64,000 nt of DNA from Caecitellus pseudoparvulus (lineage: Eukaryota; Bigyra: Bicosoecida), in contig CBFFRQ010000017.1 of NCBI GenBank assembly GCA_965644315.1, positions 143,860 to 207,859 on the forward strand, given 5' to 3'. A program made the translations under genes and the position numbers. The notes below the pieces were generated by a model. It ran no database searches. It was not told the DNA's origin and saw nothing but the letters and a program-made list of their open reading frames with translations. Numbering within the stretch: the stretch's first letter is position 1; every line of letters starts with the position of its first letter. Shown here in pieces: positions 41,319 through 50,354 of this stretch.

Positions 41319-44300
41319 ATGGCAGATGCCAGCATGTGTGTGTCTCGGCAGGTGGAGCTGCAGGCGTGGGAGGACGCCGTGCGGTGGGGAGGAGTGCCTG
41401 CTCAAGGGCCGTCCTGGCTAGACAGGCAGCCCACTGGTGGTACCAAGCGGCCTGTGCCAGGTGCAGCGCTTGGGGCCCATGCCGCTGGTGCTGGCTCCGC
41501 TGGCCCAGCCAGCGACAGCACCCCGCCTTCGCAGTCGAGTGCCAAGCGGCCTCGGCAGTTGGATGACGCTGTGCTGGAAGACCTGGCACCGGCACGACCC
41601 TTGCTACCCCGCACCCGCCAAGTGATGCCTGCAGCCCCCGCCATTGGCTCGAACGAAGCCTTGCTGCGGGATGCGTGGGTTGCCGAAGCGGACGCTGAAG
41701 CCGAGGGCGACGTGCCGCCACCCCTGCCCTGTGTGGCCATTCAACGAGGCCCCACACTGCTCTCTCTGCAGCACCAGGCGTCCATGGTGCCGCGGCTGGC
41801 GGCTGGCATGTGGGCTGCTCACGCCTACCGCGCAGCATTGAAGGGTGGCATGCCGTTTGTGCACGCCACCAGTGCTGCTGCTGCAGGAGCCGCAGGTGCT
41901 GCGCTGGCGACAGTAGCTTCAGACGTATCCATCATGTCCATCAGCCACACGAAGACCGCTGTGGAACTGCTGCCTGAGTTCTTCCCAGTGCACCTGCCTG
42001 GCCCAGCCGTGTACAGGCAGTCCCCCATCAGCCCTCTATCACGCCCGTCTCAGCACGCAGGCAGCGGTGCCCTGCAGCGAGTGGTACTGGCAGATGGTTC
42101 CCCAGCCCCCGTCGTGCTGCAAGGGCTTCCGAAAGGCGCGCCTTCAGCGCAGCCAGCCAAGGGCGCTGCTGCCAAGGCCGAAGCAGCCCCACCCGGCGCC
42201 ATGCCACACTCGCGCATGTTCGTAGTGGCAGGGGGCCTGGCAGAGAAGGGCATGGAGGCCATGAGCACGAAGACGGCAGAGTTCGTGCGGTCGCGACTGG
42301 CTGCGCGCGGCGGCAGCGGCAGCGGTGCCGCGACCCGAGCTGCCACGACTCCCTCTGCCACCATTAGCACGGTGCGGTTTGACACGGTCGAGTCCCTGTC
42401 TGCACGCTGGGGCGACTTGGTGCTGCTGGAGTACGTGGAAGAGCTGCCGCTGATGCTGTCTCGGCCAGGCATGTCCTCGCGCATCGTGACGCACTGGCTG
42501 CCCACGGACAGCATGCGGCGGGCGCTGAAGCGGCGGCAGGCGGCAGGGCACAAGCCCCTGCTCACGCCCAGCGACTGGCAGGATGGCCCCGAGGAGCTGT
42601 CTGATGACGAGTCGGGCGACGAGGAGGTGCCGGGCAAGCACACGCCGCCTGACGTGGAAGAGGGCACTCTGAACACCCTTGCCTCCAAGGAGCAGTACCC
42701 GCTGCTGGGGTCCATTGAGCAGGGCAAGTGGACTACTACGATCGTGAACAACCTCATGATGGCGCCCATCTGGCAGCACGACGCTGCTTGCCGGGGGCAG
42801 GACTTCCTGCTGATCATGGCGCCCGCTGCGGAGGGGGAGGGGGAGTGGGTGCCGGTGCTGCGGCAGCTGCCGCCCACCTTCACCGTGGGCCAGATCGAGC
42901 CGCGCATGGAAGTGCCGGAGATGGCCTCTGCAGAGTCTTCTGAGTTCCTGAAGCAGTGGGCTTGCCTCGTCTTTGTGCGCCTGGCCAGCACCGTGCAGAA
43001 CGGGTATGTCCCCGCCAGCACCCTCCGCGCTGTGTTCGGTGAGGAGCTGGCGCACCCGTGCATGATGAAGCACTTGATTGAAACGGTGGCCATGCACGAT
43101 GGGCGCACTGGCGCGTGGCGCCTGGTACCCAACGGCCCAGACGAGGACGCCCTCCGCAACAGCCACCTGCTGCAACACCCTGAGGAGGTGTGCTTGTGGC
43201 ACGCCTTCCGCGCAGGCATGTGGCAGCTGCGCCGCCGTGGCATGCGGCTGAACACGGCAGCTGTGGTGAACAGCCTGGACAAGGTGTGGAACCACCTGCG
43301 AGGGCTGGCGACTGCGGCGCAGGATTCGGAGGTCATCAGCCAGCGCGCGACGCTGTCGGCGCTCATGGCTGGCGCGACGACCGTGCGCCACATTCTGGAC
43401 GTCGCGCCCTGGTCGCTGTCCGGCAACTACGTGAACGTGCACTCCAAGGGCGGGACGGGGGAGCTGACGCTGGCAGGCCCGGGCGGCAACTTGCTGGGGG
43501 ACCCCTCCGGTCGGGGGGAGGGCTTCTCATTTGTGAAGGAGGCCGTGTACAAGCAGCGCACGCAGAAGGCACGCAGCCGGATTGGCGGGCGGGAGGGCAC
43601 CAAGTACGACTTGCGCAGCCTGTCGCAGGCTGAGCTGGCCAGCAAGCTGCTGGAGGAGGGGTACACGGAGGAAGAGATTGCCTCGGCACGGCGGTGGGAC
43701 CGCGTGAAGATGCTGAAGCGAGCCCACAACGAACGGGAGGCGCAGGAGCTGTCCCGCAAGAAGCTCTCAGCGCCCATCCGTGAGTACATGTACTCGACCA
43801 AGGAGACGGTGTCTGCCGAGGACAAGCGGCGCCGGCGCAAGGAGCAGGAGTGTGCCATCCAGGCCAAGCAGCGGGCGGTGCTGTCCTCCGCCACGCCGCC
43901 CCCGCTGGACTCTGACACTGACAGCAGCGACGACAGCGACGGCAGTGACGACAGCCTCGGCGACGCTCTGCTGGGCGGCGCCTCTCGTCGACGACGAGGG
44001 CGGGATGCCGACGAGCAGCACGAGCTGCATGCTTGGAAGGCTGCCGAGGGACAGGGCCAGGCCGGTGACACAGGCAGCGCCGCGGAGCTGCTGAACCCCG
44101 TGCAGCGCGCTCTGCCGCCCGCCCTGCGCAGCCCGCCCCTGCCAGCCGCCAAGCTGAAGCGGGGGCAGCACATGTGGGAGGCGCCAGGGCCCCTGGCGCT
44201 GTGCGGTGCCCCGCCCGGCGCGCCCTTTGTCAACGACGTGGACGAGGGCGACGTCGCGTGCTTCCTGCGCATCATGCTGCGGGCCTACGCAGCTGGCGTG

Positions 44301-45680
44301 CACCACAGGTTCAGACACATGGTGGCCCGCACCATCAGCGTGACCATCGACGGCAGCGGGAATGAGGTGGTGCGGGTGCACTTTGACCGGCGGCCCAAGG
44401 CGGTGCGCACGCAGTGGCTGGAGCAGGTGGCAGGGGTGGACTTGACGGCCCCCATGGTGCGCAAGAACTTCGGGCGCAAGGCGCCGTACCACAGGGCTGT
44501 CGCTGAGCGGGAGAAGGCACGCCTGGCGGCCTGCCTGAGGGCGCTGGTGGAGGCACAGGTGTTGGAGGATGGCCGACTCGTCAGTCTGGCCCGCAAGTTC
44601 GACCTGCTCGTGGCGAGCCCGGGGGTGAGCCGCGTGCGCCTGGGCAGCGACATGGTGCCTGTCTGCTCCATGTGCCACTTGTGGGGGCACGACTACAAGC
44701 ACTGCCCCGTGGAGGATGCCAAGATGTCCGGACTGGGCGCGTTGCCCTTCAACCTGGACGAGGAGCTGGCGCGCATCCAGGCAGGTGGCAGCGTGAGCAC
44801 GCCTGCGCCGCTGCCCTCTGCCAGCGAGCCAGAGGACGGCGACGAGGAGTTGGCAGGGGAGGGCGAGGAGGAGGGTGCGGTTGCGGAGGAGGAGGAAGAA
44901 GAGGAGGATGTGTGTGAGGCGGTGGAGGAGGGGCTGCCCGTGTCCCTGCACAGCCTGCTCAGCACGAGCGGGTCAGGCCAGCCCCCACGCATGGCAAACT
45001 ACACTCGTCCACCCGCCGCAGAGTTGGCGCACCAGCTGGAGCGCTTGGTTCTGCTGGCCATGTCATCAGATCGACAGCGCCTGCTGCGTGCCGTGCCCCA
45101 GGGCACGGCTGGCCACGCCGTGTACGCGGAGGCGGTGCAGGAGCACCTGGACCTGGTCCTTGTCCGGCGCAAGGTGCTACGTGGCGAGCTGACGACGCTC
45201 ATGGCGCTGTTTGAAGACTTGGTCACCATCACCGACAACATGTCCGAGGCGGCTCGACTGGATCCGTCGCTGAAGCCTCATGAGGAGGCGGCCCACGCCA
45301 TGTACCGTGCGGTGGAGGGGCAGTGGGACCACTTCTCCAGTGTGTGTGGACCACTGGAGGCCCAGGTGGCAGCTGGCGTGGAGGCGGGTGCTGGGGGAGG
45401 CAGCGCAGCTGGCGAGGCGGGAGGTGGTGGGGTCGCGGCAGTGGCTGTCCAGCAAGGCGGGCTTACCGCGGGGGGGGAGGCAGGCGCAGACACGACGCTG
45501 GTCGCCACTCCTGCAGACGCCCCAGGGGATGCACCAGGCGTCTCAGGGCCTGCGGTGGGGGGGGATGGCGGCGCAGAGAGTGCTGTCGCAGCGGCAGAGG
45601 GGGGTGACGGCGTTGACACCCTCCTGGCAGGCTTTGACAGCGAAGTGGAGGAGGAAGAGGAGGAGGCGGGGTTCATCTGA
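41319..45680 (+). CDS. TAF1: TFIID subunit TAF1, short N-terminus
   Basis: Largest TFIID scaffold, 1,453 aa, one exon. The ELQAWEDAVRWGG near residue 16 matches the WED-x-x-x-W motif that in other TAF1s follows hundreds of residues. The central DUF3591 region is clear (about residues 365-710): LLEYVEELPLMLSRPGMSSR, then NNLMMAPIWQHDA and VPASTLRAVFGEELAHPCMM. A CCHC zinc knuckle (VCSMCHLWGHDYKHC) is near residue 1,113. The segment at residues 1,228-1,338 looks like one bromodomain (AVQEHLDLVLVRRKVLRGEL), but the NxxxYN core reads DNMSEA, so the acetyl-lysine-binding Asn is absent. Acidic stretches flank it and the C-terminus is Gly/Ala/Glu-rich. No kinase-like N-terminal region is present. 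Confidence 0.9.
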   Translation: MADASMCVSRQVELQAWEDAVRWGGVPAQGPSWLDRQPTGGTKRPVPGAALGAHAAGAGSAGPASDSTPPSQSSAKRPRQLDDAVLEDLAPARPLLPRTRQVMPAAPAIGSNEALLRDAWVAEADAEAEGDVPPPLPCVAIQRGPTLLSLQHQASMVPRLAAGMWAAHAYRAALKGGMPFVHATSAAAAGAAGAALATVASDVSIMSISHTKTAVELLPEFFPVHLPGPAVYRQSPISPLSRPSQHAGSGALQRVVLADGSPAPVVLQGLPKGAPSAQPAKGAAAKAEAAPPGAMPHSRMFVVAGGLAEKGMEAMSTKTAEFVRSRLAARGGSGSGAATRAATTPSATISTVRFDTVESLSARWGDLVLLEYVEELPLMLSRPGMSSRIVTHWLPTDSMRRALKRRQAAGHKPLLTPSDWQDGPEELSDDESGDEEVPGKHTPPDVEEGTLNTLASKEQYPLLGSIEQGKWTTTIVNNLMMAPIWQHDAACRGQDFLLIMAPAAEGEGEWVPVLRQLPPTFTVGQIEPRMEVPEMASAESSEFLKQWACLVFVRLASTVQNGYVPASTLRAVFGEELAHPCMMKHLIETVAMHDGRTGAWRLVPNGPDEDALRNSHLLQHPEEVCLWHAFRAGMWQLRRRGMRLNTAAVVNSLDKVWNHLRGLATAAQDSEVISQRATLSALMAGATTVRHILDVAPWSLSGNYVNVHSKGGTGELTLAGPGGNLLGDPSGRGEGFSFVKEAVYKQRTQKARSRIGGREGTKYDLRSLSQAELASKLLEEGYTEEEIASARRWDRVKMLKRAHNEREAQELSRKKLSAPIREYMYSTKETVSAEDKRRRRKEQECAIQAKQRAVLSSATPPPLDSDTDSSDDSDGSDDSLGDALLGGASRRRRGRDADEQHELHAWKAAEGQGQAGDTGSAAELLNPVQRALPPALRSPPLPAAKLKRGQHMWEAPGPLALCGAPPGAPFVNDVDEGDVACFLRIMLRAYAAGVHHRFRHMVARTISVTIDGSGNEVVRVHFDRRPKAVRTQWLEQVAGVDLTAPMVRKNFGRKAPYHRAVAEREKARLAACLRALVEAQVLEDGRLVSLARKFDLLVASPGVSRVRLGSDMVPVCSMCHLWGHDYKHCPVEDAKMSGLGALPFNLDEELARIQAGGSVSTPAPLPSASEPEDGDEELAGEGEEEGAVAEEEEEEEDVCEAVEEGLPVSLHSLLSTSGSGQPPRMANYTRPPAAELAHQLERLVLLAMSSDRQRLLRAVPQGTAGHAVYAEAVQEHLDLVLVRRKVLRGELTTLMALFEDLVTITDNMSEAARLDPSLKPHEEAAHAMYRAVEGQWDHFSSVCGPLEAQVAAGVEAGAGGGSAAGEAGGGGVAAVAVQQGGLTAGGEAGADTTLVATPADAPGDAPGVSGPAVGGDGGAESAVAAAEGGDGVDTLLAGFDSEVEEEEEEAGFI

Positions 45681-46053
45681 GGGGCAATGCACGCAGGGCG
45701 CCAGTGGTTTCGCTGCGTGGTGGGTGTCTGGCTGCTGTGGGGCCCTGCAGCCACAACGCTCGAGGCGGGGTTCCTGAACGGGTTGTGCCACAGGGCGGGA
45801 GACCGTCTTGCCGAGCGCGCAGCGTGGGTGCAAATGAACAACACACACCCCCTGTGACGAAAGAGCTGGGATTTTCCTCGTATGACAAGCGTTTCCTTTT
45901 GCTAGCACCGCCTGCTGCGACACAGAGGAGTGCTTTGGGCTGCGTGCTGTTGGGATTGGGGAGCAATTTCCGCAAGTCCCACACTTGGTCTGCGGCGCGC
46001 ATCAGGGTCCCTCTCAACTACACGGCATCGGAAGGTGCTGCAGGGGGAAAATC
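45681..46053. other. Intergenic, TAF1 3' region and importin promoter
   Basis: Apart from the AATGCA element nothing is recognisable in 373 bp. The importin frame stays open upstream of its first ATG but without conserved sequence. Confidence 0.4.
45684..45689 (+). terminator. Candidate AATGCA 3'-end element of TAF1
   Basis: AATGCA begins 4 nt after the TAF1 stop codon. Confidence 0.4.
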
Positions 46054-49000
46054 ATGGCAGTGCCCCCCCCTCCCGCTCCCTTGGCCATTGCTGCCTCAGC
46101 GGCAGAGGCAGAGGTGCTCGTTCGCAAAGCCTTCACGCCGGCGCCGGGTGAGGACTGTGCGCCGTACCTGACGCAGGCACGCCTGCTGATCCAGGACGCC
46201 ACCACCAAGTCGTGGTCAGTGTTAGTCCCTCTCCTGGAGAGCGAGCACGTGCAGGTGCAGCTCTTTGCAGCCGAGGCGCTGCAACACAAGGCCGCACGGC
46301 AGTGGCGCCTGCTGTCGGCGGAGCACCGGTCAGAGGTGTTCCAGGCGCTGTGGCGCCTGCTGTCGGCAGGGACGCTGTCGCACATCGCAGTCGTGCGGCA
46401 CATGGCCAGTGCCCTCGCCGCTGCCACGGCGCTCTCCGACTCCTCCCTCGCCGGCACCGTGGCTGAGCTGGCCGGCGTGGCCAGCGCCTCACTTTCTGGC
46501 GCCGCAGCCGTCGTGTCGGGGGCGCTGCAGACGCCCAGCGCCACCATGGTGACACTGCTGGCGTGCGTGTACACGCTGCAGGAGCTGCCCAGCGCCGTGC
46601 AGGACGTGGACATGGGCCCCGAGGCCCGCAAGGCTGCCGAGGCGGCGCTGCGGTCTGCAGCAGGCACCGTGCTGGACCTGGCCCAGGCGCTGCTGAGCCG
46701 ACCGGACAGTCCCTTTGCCGCCGAGGGGCTGCGTGAGCTGCTGTCCCAGCCGTCGGTGTTGGTGCGCGGCATGGCGCCCAAACCCCCCCGCAAACTCGCC
46801 GGTGGCGCCGCCAGATCAGCCCGAGACATGGCTGGGCGGGCGCTGCAGGGGGCGTGCGCCACGGTGGGCATGGTGCACCAGTGGCTGGCGCACGTGGCAG
46901 AAGCGACGTGGGAGGAGCTCGTGGGGGGCCACCGCCGGCCCCTGGCTGTGGCGCTGCTGGCTGGGCTGCGCCTGCCGTCTGCGGCTCTGGTGACGGCGGT
47001 GGGGGAGGCGGTGCGGGAGCTCCTGGATGCGACGCTGGGGCGGGGCGACCACACCAACACTGCTGCCAGTGACACGGCCAGTGCTTTGGTAGCTGCCAGC
47101 GTGGACAGCCACGCGGCCGTGGCGCACTTTGTGCGGGAGTGTGGTGGGGAGGCGCCGGATGTGGGGGACGACGCGGCGGCGTGGGGCTGCGGTGTAGCGC
47201 TGACCATGGAGAGCTTCGCGACGTGCTACCGGCCGTGGGTGGTGGGTGGCAATGCTCGGGATGACCTCATCGAAGTGCAGGCAGCGGCTGCGGCAGAGGG
47301 CGGCGGCGGCGGCCCGCGTGCCGACCCCGTGACGCTGCCGCCCAAGCACGAGGCTGGCTGTGCGTTCGTGAACGCTGTGCTGCACCTGATGGGCAGCCCC
47401 TGCCTGGCCGTGGCCACGCAGGCCTGCAGTGTCGTGCCTGAGCTGTCCGAGTCTCGCATGTCCATCCGGCCCAGCCTCCTGCAGCAGCACCTGTACGCAC
47501 AGCAGCTGCACATCGTCGTGTCCCAGGCGGCATACCCCAACAGCTTCGACAAGGAGGGTGGCTGGGCGAACGTCATGCCAGAGGTGCCTGCTCTCCCCGC
47601 TGGCCTCTTCCCCACTACCGGGGTGGACGCTGCTGTGGCGGCAGCCACCCAGCATCCGCTGCAAGGCGTGGGGCTGCAGGTGCGCGCGGGGCAGGAAGCG
47701 TTTCACCGTTTCCGCGCAGAGGTGGGCTCTGGCAGCCTGCTGCAGGATGCCTTGGTGAGCCTGGGCCCGGCCATGTTCACGCGCGTCACGCTCACCTCTG
47801 CAGTGCACGCTGCGAGCAGTGAGGTGTCGGGGGGCCCCCTGGCCACCGTGTACGCTGCCGTGCACGATGAGGCGTGGGCAGGCATCGTGAGCTCCCTGAC
47901 GCCTGCCACGCTGCTGCAGCACTGGCGGCGCCTGGAGGCGGCCTTCTTCGTCCTGCACTGCGTCAGCACGTCCATGGCGTCAGCGCTGAACGACGCCGCC
48001 GTCGCACAGGTGGTGGTGCCGGTGCTACTGCCCGTGCTGCGCTCCGACATTGCCGCTTTCCCAGCACCCCTCGCCCGCACGCTGTTTCGCCTCCTGGCCC
48101 GCCTCAAGCGCTGGCTGGCGTCTGTGGACAAGACTGCCAGCGGCAGTGGCTCGCCCGAGATCCTGTCCGCAGCCTTGCGCTCGTGCCTGCAGGGCGTGCT
48201 GGTGTCCCCAGACGCAGAGGACGAGGACGAGGAGCACGGCGATGTGCCGGGTGGCAGCGGCGCAGAGGGGGATGTGCACGACATGCTCATCATGCCCGAC
48301 GCCGAGACGGACGGGTCCATGGTGTGTGCTGCGGCGGCCTGCGCCATGCAAGCCATCGTGCAGGCGGCAGCGGTGGAGTTGTCGCGGCTGGGCGCCGAGG
48401 GCGACTTGGTGGGCGCCCTGGCTCGCATGGTGGCTGCAGGGCAGCCTGGCGCCGCCACCGCCGCTGCCTGCGCCGCGACAGCCTGGCTCATCGGGCACAT
48501 TGCCGCTCAGGACAGCGAGCGGGCGTGCCAAGTGATGGCAGCGGCGGTGGCGCCACTGGTGGAGCACCTCTCGTCACTTCTGCGCAGCTGCGAAGGCGGA
48601 CAGCACATGGCAGACGAAGAGCAGCTTGCTGTGCGCAATGGCCTGCACTGCTTGCGTCGCCTGCTGGAGTACGCCAGTCCTCGGCTGAGTGGGCAGTCAG
48701 CTGCAGCATTCGACGCTCGGAAGCCGCTCAAGGTCGCGCTTCACGCCATGTGGCCTGTGCTGCACGCCATCGTGGATGGCTTTGGCGCAGACGAGGTGCT
48801 GGTCTCGGCCACCTGTGCCGTCATCAAGCAGCTGCTGCTGTCCCTGCGCTGGCAGCTGGCACCACTCGCTGGGTCCTTACTCCCAGCCTTGGCGGCGTTG
48901 GTGGGTCGCTACGCCTCCGCCCAGCCCCTGTACACGCTGGGCGTGGCGGTGGAGGTGTTCGCCGGGCCGTCCATCGCAGGCTTTGAGCTGCCCGATGCCG

Positions 49001-49764
49001 ACATTGACGCCGTGCACGCCGTGCTGGCGAGGTCTGTCTTCTGCGCTCTGTACGCCTGCACCCCCGTCCGCGTCAGCGCCAGCACTGCTGAGCGCCCCAT
49101 GGCAGAGGCCTGTGCTCGCCTCCTGGAGCGCTGTCTGCGCATGCTGCCCGATGTGCTGGCTGCACCTCAGGGGGCAGACGCACTGGCTGCTGCGCAGGCG
49201 GCCCTTCCGCAGTTGAAGCTGCCAAACGGCACCACCCCGCCAGCGCTGCGTCCGGCGGTGTCTTCACCCAGCTGTGCGTTGGAGCTGCTGCTGCCGCTGC
49301 AGCTGCTCATCTTGCAGGGCACGGACGCGGACGCCATCAAGATGACCTGCCGGACCCTGAAAGCCCTCTGCGGTGCCAAGTCCCAACAAGCCTTCGCCGC
49401 AGCCCTCGCTGGCGCCGCCCAGCCCCTCGTCTCCGCGCTCACTGTGGCGCTGCTGGCGCCAACTGCCGCCATGACCGGGCTGAAGGTGGCTGAAGCCCTG
49501 GCCGTGGTGGGGGCCACGCTAGGTGTGCAGGCTGTGGCGCCTGCAGTCCTGCAGCACCTGCGCACGGCCCGGGCAGCGGCGCTGGAGCAAGGCAAGGCGT
49601 TTGGGCAGCTGGCGGAGGGAGAGCTGGCGGCACTGATGGAGGCTTGGATCGCGACGTCTGCCGCGGAACGCACGCCCACGAGGTCTGTGCTGCTCCTGCA
49701 GAGCCTGTCCTCAGTATGCCTGGGTCAGAATGACAAGTCCTGCCTCATGCACTTGATGCCTTGA
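46054..49764 (+). CDS. Importin-beta superfamily receptor (TNPO3/IPO13-like)
   Basis: HEAT-repeat nuclear transport receptor, 1,236 aa, one exon. The N-terminal part resembles the Ran-binding importin N-domain: QARLLIQDATTKSWSVLVPL, then LFAAEALQHKAARQW, the characteristic FAAxxLxxK element. An exportin-like stretch follows and the whole chain is paired hydrophobic helices. The overall plan fits the transportin-3/importin-13 group, although it is longer by roughly 250-300 residues. An acidic loop (EDEDEEHGDVPGG) lies near residue 730. Start ATG 46054 (atcATGG) precedes the first helix directly. The cargo cannot be read from sequence. The downstream kinase frame begins in the following 0.6 kb on the same strand. 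Confidence 0.8.
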   Translation: MAVPPPPAPLAIAASAAEAEVLVRKAFTPAPGEDCAPYLTQARLLIQDATTKSWSVLVPLLESEHVQVQLFAAEALQHKAARQWRLLSAEHRSEVFQALWRLLSAGTLSHIAVVRHMASALAAATALSDSSLAGTVAELAGVASASLSGAAAVVSGALQTPSATMVTLLACVYTLQELPSAVQDVDMGPEARKAAEAALRSAAGTVLDLAQALLSRPDSPFAAEGLRELLSQPSVLVRGMAPKPPRKLAGGAARSARDMAGRALQGACATVGMVHQWLAHVAEATWEELVGGHRRPLAVALLAGLRLPSAALVTAVGEAVRELLDATLGRGDHTNTAASDTASALVAASVDSHAAVAHFVRECGGEAPDVGDDAAAWGCGVALTMESFATCYRPWVVGGNARDDLIEVQAAAAAEGGGGGPRADPVTLPPKHEAGCAFVNAVLHLMGSPCLAVATQACSVVPELSESRMSIRPSLLQQHLYAQQLHIVVSQAAYPNSFDKEGGWANVMPEVPALPAGLFPTTGVDAAVAAATQHPLQGVGLQVRAGQEAFHRFRAEVGSGSLLQDALVSLGPAMFTRVTLTSAVHAASSEVSGGPLATVYAAVHDEAWAGIVSSLTPATLLQHWRRLEAAFFVLHCVSTSMASALNDAAVAQVVVPVLLPVLRSDIAAFPAPLARTLFRLLARLKRWLASVDKTASGSGSPEILSAALRSCLQGVLVSPDAEDEDEEHGDVPGGSGAEGDVHDMLIMPDAETDGSMVCAAAACAMQAIVQAAAVELSRLGAEGDLVGALARMVAAGQPGAATAAACAATAWLIGHIAAQDSERACQVMAAAVAPLVEHLSSLLRSCEGGQHMADEEQLAVRNGLHCLRRLLEYASPRLSGQSAAAFDARKPLKVALHAMWPVLHAIVDGFGADEVLVSATCAVIKQLLLSLRWQLAPLAGSLLPALAALVGRYASAQPLYTLGVAVEVFAGPSIAGFELPDADIDAVHAVLARSVFCALYACTPVRVSASTAERPMAEACARLLERCLRMLPDVLAAPQGADALAAAQAALPQLKLPNGTTPPALRPAVSSPSCALELLLPLQLLILQGTDADAIKMTCRTLKALCGAKSQQAFAAALAGAAQPLVSALTVALLAPTAAMTGLKVAEALAVVGATLGVQAVAPAVLQHLRTARAAALEQGKAFGQLAEGELAALMEAWIATSAAERTPTRSVLLLQSLSSVCLGQNDKSCLMHLMP

Positions 49765-50354
49765 GGAGCATTGCGGCTGGGCAAGTCAACCTGCAAACTC
49801 CGAGGCCCACGCCTGTCTGCCGTTCCTTACGCTGGCTCATGGGGAGCAGAAGGGGGGTTGGGAGGTCAGGCATGTTAAGGGCGCCCTGCCTTCCGTGTGC
49901 CTGCAGACTTGTGCGCGGAGCGGACACCCCCCCTGCTTTGCTGCGGGTTGCGAGCTGGCCACTCGGGCCGGGCGCCCAATCCCGCGCCACTGTTCTCATC
50001 ATGCGAATGCACAGCGTGGCATTGAATCGCCCATTCTGGACTGTGTCTCTGATTCTCACCGCGACCACTGCTCGGAAGGAGCGGCTGCTGGCAGACACGC
50101 CTTGCTGGGTGAGACCATATTACGCCAGAGCCACGCGCCCAAGCCAGCACAGGCAGCCGCTTTCGCCGTGCAGATTGCGCGTGGCAGTAGTACACCCACC
50201 TCAAATCATGTCACGCCTGTGCACGGCGTTTGCATTTTTTCAAGCGAAGCACCTGTCACCCGTTCTCCGGTTTGGCAGGCCCGGCGGCAGTGCCCCACCA
50301 GCACAGCCCAACACGCCGGCACCAGCAGCAGCGGAAGCCGCCTCGCAGCCCAGC
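49765..50354. other. Intergenic or 5' leader of the kinase gene
   Basis: The kinase reading frame stays open through these 590 bp, with in-frame ATGs at 49838, 49873 and 50208, so the protein may start earlier. The predicted residues are low in conservation signals, and cag/GCCC near 50278 could be a splice acceptor ending a 5'-UTR intron. Confidence 0.35.

Noticed and set aside
42050-43442. Long minus-strand frames (430-460 codons) inside TAF1
   Set aside because: Antisense to the conserved DUF3591 core; Ser/Arg/Thr-rich with no recognisable domain.
46014-47958. Minus-strand frames inside the importin gene
   Set aside because: Opposite a conserved HEAT-repeat protein, with no conserved motif and no promoter space.
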